Below are positions 1 through 5,191 of a stretch of DNA of 5,417 bases, one piece after another. Where the stretch lies: assembly GCA_900769385.1 (NCBI GenBank), contig CAAGGO010000087.1, positions 1 through 5,417 on the forward strand. The letters are read 5' to 3'. The notes under the pieces are model-generated. The model did not search any database and was not told the origin of the DNA. It saw only the letters and a program-made list of their open reading frames with translations. Numbering within the stretch: the stretch's first letter is position 1; each line of letters starts with the position of its first letter. The DNA is from Rikenellaceae bacterium. GTDB lineage: Bacteria; Bacteroidota; Bacteroidia; Bacteroidales; UBA932. The position numbers were made by a program, and so were the translations under genes.

Positions 1-22
1 CTACACGACGCTCTTCCGATCT
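1..22. other. Illumina TruSeq adapter remnant (artefact)
   Basis: These bases begin CTACACGACG and end TTCCGATCT. They match, base for base, the 3' end of the standard Illumina TruSeq read-1 adapter as I know it. Read on the minus strand this is AGATCGGAAGAGC..., the familiar adapter read-through. The recO reading frame, which runs leftward into this point, is recognisable up to base 23 and loses family resemblance afterwards. This is therefore untrimmed adapter joined to the contig end, not biological sequence. It should be masked before any annotation or homology search. Confidence 0.96.
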
Positions 23-106
23 AGTGTTGGAATAACACTGCACAACTATCCCCGTGTCTCCGTGCTTGATGGTATGGAGAACTATTATCTGGCTTTTGGC
101 AAGCAT
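23..106 (-). CDS. recO: DNA repair protein RecO, N-terminal fragment (cut by contig end)
   Basis: The minus-strand frame starting with ATG at 106-104 reads MLAKSQIIVLHTIKHGDTGI and continues VVQCYSNT up to base 23, giving 28 residues with no stop. This resembles the start of RecO, whose first OB-fold strand usually reads like 'K..GIVLHTIKYGDTSLIV..YT'. RecO binds ssDNA and helps load RecA through RecR in the RecFOR recombination-repair pathway. An in-frame TGA lies four codons before the ATG (118-116), so this start is well fixed. The start lies inside the end of rdgB (22-bp overlap, different frame), suggesting translational coupling behind rdgB. No Shine-Dalgarno is visible. The remaining roughly 200 residues expected for the family are missing because the contig ends in adapter. 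The call rests on a short match, so another OB-fold protein cannot be fully excluded. Confidence 0.78.
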
Positions 107-690
107 TGCAGGAATTCAGCTAGTGCCCTCATTGCCTTGCCTCTGTGGGAGATGGCATTTTTCTCCTCAAGAGTTATCTCTGCAAGGGTTTTGGAGTAAC
201 CGTCGGGAATAAAGATTGGATCATAACCAAATCCCTCGTTGCCGCTCCTTTCTTTGGCAATTTTCCCCTCAAGCACACCGTTGAAAAGGTGAAGCTCCCC
301 ATCAAGGAGAAGGGCTACAACGGTTCTGAAACGGGCTGCTCTGGAGATTTCCCCGTTTGCCTGTTCTGCAGCCTGAAGCTCTGCCAGAAGTTTGGTCATA
401 TTGGCATCACTCCCCTTCTCCGGACCGGCATATCTTGCACTGTATACACCAGGTGCCCCGCCAAGGGCATCCACCTCAAGGCCGGTATCATCTGCAAAGC
501 AGTTTTTTCCAAACTTCTTCCACAAATATTCCGCCTTCTCAATGGCATTTGCCTGAAGGGTATCCCCGTTTTCAGGAATCTCCTCGGTAAGGCCAAGTTC
601 TTTTGGCATAATTAGTGTAAAGGTATCTCCAAGTGCCTTCTGGGCCTCAATGGCCTTGTGGGCATTGCCGGTGGCAAAAATAATCTCCAT
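85..690 (-). CDS. rdgB: RdgB/HAM1 non-canonical purine NTP pyrophosphatase
   Basis: This 201-residue protein is a full-length member of the HAM1/RdgB family (about 195-205 residues). The family hydrolyses dITP, XTP and ITP to the monophosphate plus pyrophosphate, clearing deaminated purines from the cytosolic nucleotide pool before they enter DNA or RNA. The family motifs appear in order: the nucleotide-binding TGNAHK (7-12); the 'E.PENG.T...NA..KA' stretch (37-53); FADDTGLEVDALGGAPGVYS (65-84) with the metal-binding and catalytic DD (67-68); FGYDP (154-158); and SHRGKA (181-186). The ATG at 690-688 is directly at the conserved N-terminal 'MEIIFATGN', so no earlier start is needed. Its last 22 bases overlap the start of recO, suggesting a rdgB-recO operon. 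A candidate -7 promoter element lies 20 bp upstream on the minus strand. No truncation or missing key residue is seen. Confidence 0.96.
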   Translation of the reverse strand: MEIIFATGNAHKAIEAQKALGDTFTLIMPKELGLTEEIPENGDTLQANAIEKAEYLWKKFGKNCFADDTGLEVDALGGAPGVYSARYAGPEKGSDANMTKLLAELQAAEQANGEISRAARFRTVVALLLDGELHLFNGVLEGKIAKERSGNEGFGYDPIFIPDGYSKTLAEITLEEKNAISHRGKAMRALAEFLQCLPKAR

Positions 691-704
691 ATAGCGTGTT
701 TAAT

Positions 705-736
705 TTTGCCCAAAGGTACTAAATTGTATACTTTTG
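705..736 (+). promoter_or_regulatory. Bacteroidota-type promoter of the S41 peptidase gene
   Basis: TTTG at 705-708 and TACTTTTG at 729-736 are separated by exactly 20 bp. This matches the known Bacteroides housekeeping promoter form TTTG-N19-21-TAnnTTTG. Transcription would begin near 740-745, leaving a leader of about 15-20 nt before the ATG at 760. The leader is A-rich (AAAGAGAAATATT) with no clear Shine-Dalgarno, as is usual in this phylum. Confidence 0.68.
711..718 (-). promoter_or_regulatory. Candidate -7 promoter element for rdgB-recO
   Basis: On the minus strand these bases read TACCTTTG, a full match to the Bacteroidota -7 consensus TAnnTTTG. The box ends 20 bp before the rdgB ATG, which would give a 5' leader of roughly 10-15 nt. 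I find no TTTG -33 box 19-21 bp upstream, so the promoter would be half-consensus. The box lies between the -33 and -7 elements of the opposing S41 promoter, so the two polymerases would probably exclude each other. Confidence 0.5.
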
Positions 737-759
737 CTTTTGTTATAAAGAGAAATATT

Positions 760-2388
760 ATGAAGTTTTTCAGAATTTTTGTTTGGATCTTTACCGCTGC
801 TATCACTTTTGCAGCCAACAGCATATTTGCACAATCAGCCAATTTCAAAACCGGGAAGGCCCTTGAGGTGCAGTACAACATCCTTAGGGAGCTTAATGCA
901 GGCTTTGTGGACACAATTGACACGGAAAAACTCATCAACAAGGGAATCAGCGCAATGCTTGGTTCATTGGATCCATATACAGAGTATATTCCCGATGAAA
1001 ATGAAGAGGACCTGGAGATGATGAGAACTGCCTCGTATGGAGGAATTGGTGCGGTAATCCGCAAGATTGATTCCATTGGAGTCCTTATCTCCCAGCCATA
1101 TATTGGTTCTCCGGCTGTAAAGTTTGGACTGGAGCCGGGAGACTTCATCCTTGCAATAGACGGTGAGAGTGTACTTCCCCTTCCTGTTGACAAATGCAGC
1201 GAGAGGATGAAAGGCCAGCCGGGCACCCAGGTGAAATTCCTTGTAAAGAAGGGACGCACCGGGGAGGAAAAGGAGATTACAGTAACCAGGGAGAGGGTTC
1301 ATATTCCCGATGTATCCTACAGCGGAGTTCTGCGTGATTCCATTGGATATATAAGGCATGATGCCTTTACAGAGGGTGGCAGCCGCGATTTCCGCAAGGC
1401 GTTTGTAGGTTTGCAGGAGAAAGGGGTGAAACACCTTATAATAGATTTGAGGAGCAACGGTGGCGGTATTGTGGATGAGGCGGTGAATATCCTTTCACTG
1501 TTCCTGCCAAAAGGAACTTCTGTGGTTTCTGCTAAAGGCCGCAGCCCGCAGTCTGTTTTTGATATGAAAACCCCTACAGAACCATTGGATACCCTTATCC
1601 CTATTACAGTACTTGTAAATTCAGGTTCAGCATCTGCATCCGAGATTATTGCAGGTGCAATCCAGGATCTGGACAGGGGAATGATTGCCGGTACCCGCAC
1701 ATACGGGAAAGGTCTGGTACAGGGTTTCCGCCCGGTAGGCTACAATGGAAGCCTAAAATTCACCACAGCAAAATATTACACCCCAAGCGGCAGATGCGTG
1801 CAGGCAATAGATTACTCTAACCGCAATTCAGACGGCAGTGTAGGTGCCGTTCCGGATTCATTGAAAAAAGCCTTCAAAACCCTTAAAAAAGGACGCACAG
1901 TGTATGATGGCGGTGGAATTACCCCGGACACACTCATTAAGGCGGAGGTTTACAGCCGCCCTGCCTACTCTTTGGTGGCAAATGACATTTTTGGGGAGTA
2001 CGCCATTGAATATTACAAGAAGCATCCGGCCATTGCTTCTGCTGCCGAGTTTGCCCTTACCGATGCTGAATATGAGGATTTTGTAAAATTTGCTGCAGAC
2101 AAGGAGTTTGACAGCCGCAGTGCCGCACTGGCCCAGTTGGACCAGATGCTTAAAGCTGCAAAAAGCGAGGACCTTTACGAGCCGTACAAAGAGGCTTTTG
2201 ATGCCCTTGAAAAGAGCCTTAAAATCTCCAAAGAGGAGATGCTGAGAGTTAAGAAAGCAGAATTCAAACCGCTCTTGGAAGAGGAAATTGTATACAAATA
2301 CTACTACACTCCAGGACGCGTTGAGTCAATTATAAGAAATGACAAACAGCTGCACAAAGTGCTGGATGTTATAGGCAGCAAAGAATAG
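760..2388 (+). CDS. Secreted S41 family carboxyl-terminal processing peptidase with PDZ domain
   Basis: This 542-residue envelope serine protease belongs to the CtpA/Prc-like S41 family, which cleaves near protein C-termini in the periplasm. The N-terminus is a signal peptide: MKFFR, a hydrophobic core, then SIFA|Q with likely cleavage after Ala24. The framework segment with 'GSLDPYTEYI' (68-77) is typical of S41. A PDZ domain spans about 90-178 and includes YGGIGAVI and GLEPGDFILAIDG. The catalytic core follows, with IIDLRSNGGG (227-236), NSGSASASEI (287-296) and TYGKGLVQ (314-321). By alignment with E. coli Prc (Ser to Lys 25 residues apart) the nucleophile is Ser292, the general base Lys317, with Gln321 supporting. 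Residues about 400-542 form a charged, mainly helical C-terminal region of unclear role. The frame stays open back to 658, but the ATG at 760 is chosen because it gives a proper signal peptide, follows the promoter and avoids overlap with rdgB. The gene stands alone between its promoter and a strong terminator. Substrates are unknown, so no gene symbol is assigned. Confidence 0.95.
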   Translation: MKFFRIFVWIFTAAITFAANSIFAQSANFKTGKALEVQYNILRELNAGFVDTIDTEKLINKGISAMLGSLDPYTEYIPDENEEDLEMMRTASYGGIGAVIRKIDSIGVLISQPYIGSPAVKFGLEPGDFILAIDGESVLPLPVDKCSERMKGQPGTQVKFLVKKGRTGEEKEITVTRERVHIPDVSYSGVLRDSIGYIRHDAFTEGGSRDFRKAFVGLQEKGVKHLIIDLRSNGGGIVDEAVNILSLFLPKGTSVVSAKGRSPQSVFDMKTPTEPLDTLIPITVLVNSGSASASEIIAGAIQDLDRGMIAGTRTYGKGLVQGFRPVGYNGSLKFTTAKYYTPSGRCVQAIDYSNRNSDGSVGAVPDSLKKAFKTLKKGRTVYDGGGITPDTLIKAEVYSRPAYSLVANDIFGEYAIEYYKKHPAIASAAEFALTDAEYEDFVKFAADKEFDSRSAALAQLDQMLKAAKSEDLYEPYKEAFDALEKSLKISKEEMLRVKKAEFKPLLEEEIVYKYYYTPGRVESIIRNDKQLHKVLDVIGSKE

Positions 2389-2411
2389 CGAACAACATCC
2401 GTTATACAAAC

Positions 2412-2447
2412 ATCCCCGTCAGAACGCTCTGACGGGGATTATTTTTT
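2412..2447 (+). terminator. Intrinsic terminator of the S41 peptidase gene
   Basis: ATCCCCGTCAGA (2412-2423) and TCTGACGGGGAT (2428-2439) form a perfect 12-bp GC-rich stem with a four-base loop, ACGC. TATTTTTT follows at 2440-2447. The hairpin begins 23 bp after the S41 stop codon and points in the gene's direction. It lies between convergent genes. Read on the minus strand the same stem is followed only by the weak T-run TGTTTGT, so it may also stop transcripts from the prolyl-tRNA editing gene, but less strongly. Confidence 0.93.
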
Positions 2448-2471
2448 AACGTAAAGGCTTTTCAGTTGACC

Positions 2472-3002
2472 CTATTCAGCCTCTTCGTACAAATCCAGGA
2501 ATTCATACTCGCCGCCCCAGTGCTGAAGGAACTTTATGAAATCCTCATTCTTTATTACAAGGCTTGCAGAGTTGTCATTAGGGTGGAAACTCAACATTGG
2601 AGCATCCTTAAGGTTCTTGTCAAGGAACAGCTTCACGTGTTTCTCAGTATCGTTAATAAGGCCGAAAGGAGAAACGGAACCGGGACGCAATCCCAAATAT
2701 TTGTCCATTCTCTGTTCTGAGGCAAAGCTCAGTTTACCTTGTTTAAGCATCTTCTCAATCTGGTGGATAGCCATCTGCTGGTGGCACTCAAACACTACAA
2801 GATAATGCTTGTTACCTTTATGGTTTCTGAAAAACAAGTTCTTGCAATGTGTAGAAGGGAGATCCTTCCAGTACTCCAATGCCATTTCAATTGTAGGTAG
2901 TGGCGGGTGCTCATACATATCATAGCTGATCTCCAACTCTTCAAGTTTATCAAGCACCTTCTGTCTGCGGGCAAGCTGCTCCTGCTGTATCTGTTCTTCC
3001 AT
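2472..3002 (-). CDS. Prolyl-tRNA editing protein (PrdX/ProXp-ala type Ala-tRNA(Pro) deacylase)
   Basis: This 176-residue protein is a free-standing member of the YbaK/INS-like aminoacyl-tRNA editing superfamily, in the branch annotated as PrdX, ProXp-ala or 'prolyl-tRNA synthetase associated domain'. Members remove alanine wrongly attached to tRNA(Pro). Visible features are 'YEHPPLPTIEMA' (30-41); CKNLFFRNHKGNKHYLVV (53-70), with Lys54 at the position of the conserved editing-site lysine; GLRPGSVSPFGL (104-115), the Gly/Pro-rich substrate loop; and SFHPNDNSASLVI (138-150). Length agrees with free-standing family members (about 160-180). The first 20 residues are a charged helix rich in Glu and Gln. 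There is no signal peptide, so it is cytosolic. It starts 38 bp after the SGNH hydrolase stop and is probably the last gene of the miaA transcript. The exact substrate branch (ProXp-ala rather than another ProXp type) is inferred from family likeness. Confidence 0.88.
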   Translation of the reverse strand: MEEQIQQEQLARRQKVLDKLEELEISYDMYEHPPLPTIEMALEYWKDLPSTHCKNLFFRNHKGNKHYLVVFECHQQMAIHQIEKMLKQGKLSFASEQRMDKYLGLRPGSVSPFGLINDTEKHVKLFLDKNLKDAPMLSFHPNDNSASLVIKNEDFIKFLQHWGGEYEFLDLYEEAE

Positions 3003-3040
3003 AATTTCTTTTTAATGCCCGGCAAGGGGCAGGTAAATAA

Positions 3041-4180
3041 TTAAAATTTCAGTTTTTTGATAAGGAAATCTGCATAACGCAAGAATCCAAGGTCTGTCAT
3101 GTGACCTCCGTCAACTGTACCCTCGTGGTCAGGGCCAATAGGGGATTTCTTCATATTTCCGTTTGCGTATGCATCCAAATATCGTACATTCTTGTAACCC
3201 TCCTTACGGAACTTCTCTGCAAACTCTTTCCATAGGGCATTCTCCTCCTCAGTATCTTTCTGGAACTGCTCATCCAAATACTGGTAAGGGTAACAGTAGT
3301 TTGAAAGCAGGATGATTGGAACATCCGGATTAGCCTCTGCAATTGCACGCACAAAATGCTCTGTGCTGTCCCTAACCATATCTATGGTACAGTTTGAAAG
3401 GCAGTCAATCACATACATTGATGCAGGAATCTGCGCAATCTTGTCTCCAACGCATTTGTCCATACGGCCGTTTCCGCTGAATCCCAAATTGATTGTCTCC
3501 TTGTGAAGTTTCCTCTCAATGATTGCGGGAAAAGCCATTCCAGGACGTGTTGCACAACCACCCTGGGTTACACTTGTACCGTAAAATACAATTGGAAGAT
3601 TATTTTTTGATGGAACAAGGTCCGCAACGTGTGGCTTTTCAACAACCGCAGCCGAATCCACGCCAATGGCAAGATCTATAATACCATCATAAAGAGGCAG
3701 ATACATTATATACTCACGCATCTCCCCTTTCATATTCCTTCTGAAAACATTTCTTGAATTTTTGCCGTTGGGCTGGCCTGCCCCCACAAACAGCCACTCG
3801 CCGTCCTCAAGGGTATAAAGGTCAAGTCCCCTAACTCCAGTTGGAGTCATGTGGCTCATACCAAAGTTGTTCAGCGGTTTCCACGCAGCACCAATGCATT
3901 TTGCATTTGAACGGAACCTGATTGCCATACCGGCAGAATTCTGAGCCAAATCCCACAGTCCTTTTCTTGCAACATTCTGCAAATCAGCAGGCAAACGGGT
4001 AAAATAGCCGTCACTAATTGTATCATTCTGTCTCACACAATCCTCAAAAGGCTTGCCCACCACAGGAAGCCCCAACTCCCTTACATCATAATACTTCAGT
4101 TCACTTGCCTTCTGGGCAAAAACATTTGCAGAACAAACCAATGCCGCTGCAAAAAGCATCATCCTAAAAAACTTCTTCAT
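3041..4180 (-). CDS. Secreted SGNH/GDSL-family hydrolase with N-terminal GxDLY domain
   Basis: This 379-residue protein has a signal peptide (basic MKKFFR, hydrophobic core, VFA|Q with cleavage after Ala22), so it is exported or periplasmic. Residues about 30-180 resemble the beta-sandwich domain that precedes a GDSL domain in SsfX3-like enzymes, with the hallmark GLDLY at 118-122 (Pfam GxDLY). Residues about 195-379 are an SGNH hydrolase domain. Block I is YGTSVTQGG (200-208) with nucleophile Ser203; block II is GFSGNG (233-238); a probable block III Asn is Asn263 in IDCLSN; block V is DGGH (357-360) with the catalytic Asp and His. All catalytic positions are kept, so an active esterase, for example a carbohydrate O-deacetylase, is plausible, but the substrate cannot be read from sequence. 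The gene sits 55 bp after miaA and 38 bp before the tRNA-editing gene. No promoter motif is seen in front of it, only an A-rich stretch, suggesting cotranscription. Confidence 0.9.
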   Translation of the reverse strand: MKKFFRMMLFAAALVCSANVFAQKASELKYYDVRELGLPVVGKPFEDCVRQNDTISDGYFTRLPADLQNVARKGLWDLAQNSAGMAIRFRSNAKCIGAAWKPLNNFGMSHMTPTGVRGLDLYTLEDGEWLFVGAGQPNGKNSRNVFRRNMKGEMREYIMYLPLYDGIIDLAIGVDSAAVVEKPHVADLVPSKNNLPIVFYGTSVTQGGCATRPGMAFPAIIERKLHKETINLGFSGNGRMDKCVGDKIAQIPASMYVIDCLSNCTIDMVRDSTEHFVRAIAEANPDVPIILLSNYCYPYQYLDEQFQKDTEEENALWKEFAEKFRKEGYKNVRYLDAYANGNMKKSPIGPDHEGTVDGGHMTDLGFLRYADFLIKKLKF

Positions 4181-4235
4181 AGTTATATGTTTTTATTTTT
4201 TCTTCCCGACAGGTCATTTCTTTCTTCCACACAGA

Positions 4236-5141
4236 TTATCTCTTCACCCAATGGATCTCCACACCTTTTCTCTCCATCCCCCTGAACCAGGTCATCTGCC
4301 TTTTGGCAAACTGGTGTATTGCGGTCTGCAGCCCAGCAACCATCTCTTCATACGACAGGTCTCCAATTATGTACTGGGTAAGGAACTTGTATTCCAAACC
4401 ATAGTAAATAAGGTTCTCGGCAGGTATCCCGCTATCAAGCAATCTCTGTACCTCCTCAACCATCCCCTCCTCAAGGCGGGCTTTCAGACGGGCATCAATT
4501 CTGGCATTACGGGTATCACGGTCTACATCCACTCCAATAAAGAGTGTTTTCTGGGGTAATGGCAGCGGTTCCCTCTGCTCCCCTTGGGCCATCTCAATCT
4601 CAATTGCACGGATTACCCTTTTCTTGGTATCCCAATCGGTATGGTTGTGGGGTTTCTCACCCTTTGCAGCTTTAAGGTCTATGAGCATCTGCACCAGTTC
4701 TTCCATTGGTTTAGGCTCCAGGCTGGCACGGAGTGCCTCATCGGGAAGAACTTCATAAAGTTCATATCCTCTGGTGGCTGCCTCTATATACAGTCCCGAT
4801 CCTCCGCAGATTACAGGGAAGACCCCTTTCTGCAGGATTTGGGTGTAGGCTTTGGAAAAATCCTTCTGATATTCAAATATGTTGTATTTGGTACCGGCGT
4901 CCACAATATCCACAAGGTGTACGGGAACCTCTCCGTACTCACCCATATCCTTGCCTGTTCCAATATCCATTCCACGGTAAACCTGACGGCTGTCTGCCGA
5001 TATTATCTCTGCAGGTTTCCACTCACGGGTAAGGGTACGGGCAAGCTCCACGGCAAATTTTGTTTTGCCGCTGGCTGTTGGACCAAGGATACATACTGCA
5101 TCCCAACCGCCCTGTTTTATTGAACCTAGAATCTGCTCCAT
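4236..5141 (-). CDS. miaA: tRNA dimethylallyltransferase MiaA
   Basis: MiaA transfers a dimethylallyl group to N6 of A37 in tRNAs reading UNN codons, the first step towards (ms2)i6A. The ATG at 5141-5139 gives 301 residues. A GTG at 5156 would add five residues (306) but overlaps the downstream edge of the -7 promoter element and probably lies before the transcription start, so the ATG is preferred. Numbered from the GTG form, the motifs are the P-loop GPTASGKT (25-32), [15 protein letters not shown] (55-69) with the catalytic-region Asp55, GGSGLYI (118-124), KKRVIRAIE (178-186) and [10 protein letters not shown] (283-292). The usual 'IGYKE' segment is replaced by YGLEYKF (252-258), probably a Bacteroidota MiaA variant. 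Length is close to the family's usual 300-316. The protein is cytosolic. It is first gene of a probable three-gene transcript and divergent from smpB. Confidence 0.95.
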   Translation of the reverse strand: MEQILGSIKQGGWDAVCILGPTASGKTKFAVELARTLTREWKPAEIISADSRQVYRGMDIGTGKDMGEYGEVPVHLVDIVDAGTKYNIFEYQKDFSKAYTQILQKGVFPVICGGSGLYIEAATRGYELYEVLPDEALRASLEPKPMEELVQMLIDLKAAKGEKPHNHTDWDTKKRVIRAIEIEMAQGEQREPLPLPQKTLFIGVDVDRDTRNARIDARLKARLEEGMVEEVQRLLDSGIPAENLIYYGLEYKFLTQYIIGDLSYEEMVAGLQTAIHQFAKRQMTWFRGMERKGVEIHWVKR

Positions 5142-5157
5142 ACGTTGTACAATCACA

Positions 5158-5165
5158 CAAAGTTA
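5158..5165 (-). promoter_or_regulatory. Candidate -7 promoter element for miaA
   Basis: On the minus strand these bases read TAACTTTG, matching TAnnTTTG. A transcription start about 7 bp downstream (near 5151) would leave a leader of about 10 nt before the ATG at 5141 and would exclude the GTG at 5156. No TTTG -33 box is found 19-21 bp upstream; the sequence there is CGGCGCAAATG, so the promoter is half-consensus. Confidence 0.5.
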
Positions 5166-5176
5166 GTTTTTTTTAC

Positions 5177-5184
5177 TACATTTG
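5177..5184 (+). promoter_or_regulatory. Candidate -7 promoter element for smpB
   Basis: These bases read TACATTTG, a match to TAnnTTTG, placed only 7 bp before the smpB ATG. Transcription would start at or within a few bases of the start codon, giving a leaderless or nearly leaderless mRNA. No TTTG -33 box is found at the usual 19-21 bp spacing. The upstream position overlaps the opposing miaA -7 element, and a T8 run lies at 5167-5174. Confidence 0.48.
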
Positions 5185-5191
5185 CGCCGTT

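Noticed and set aside
23..196. Plus-strand open frame from base 23 reading SVGITLHNYPRVS...
   Set aside because: It continues antisense into the conserved C-terminal codons of rdgB, while the minus-strand frame in the same bases matches RecO with a proper ATG.
145..615. 156-codon plus-strand frame opposite rdgB
   Set aside because: It lies wholly antisense to a well-conserved gene, is Cys/Gly-rich with no recognisable motif, and has no promoter or start context.
658..759. Upstream in-frame extension of the S41 peptidase (34 extra residues from an ATG at 658)
   Set aside because: It would overlap the start of rdgB, run through the divergent promoter and bury the clear signal peptide that starts at 760.
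3016..3031. Small inverted repeat TGCCC/GGGCA between the SGNH hydrolase and the tRNA-editing gene
   Set aside because: The stem is only 5 bp with a 6-base loop and no T-run follows in the direction of transcription, so it is not supported as a terminator or riboswitch.
4181..4235. Possible promoter or terminator between miaA and the SGNH hydrolase
   Set aside because: I found no TAnnTTTG element and no stable hairpin on the minus strand, only an A/T-rich stretch typical of Bacteroidota start regions.
4584..5123. 179-codon plus-strand frame opposite miaA
   Set aside because: It is a shadow of the conserved miaA codons. The translation shows no family pattern.
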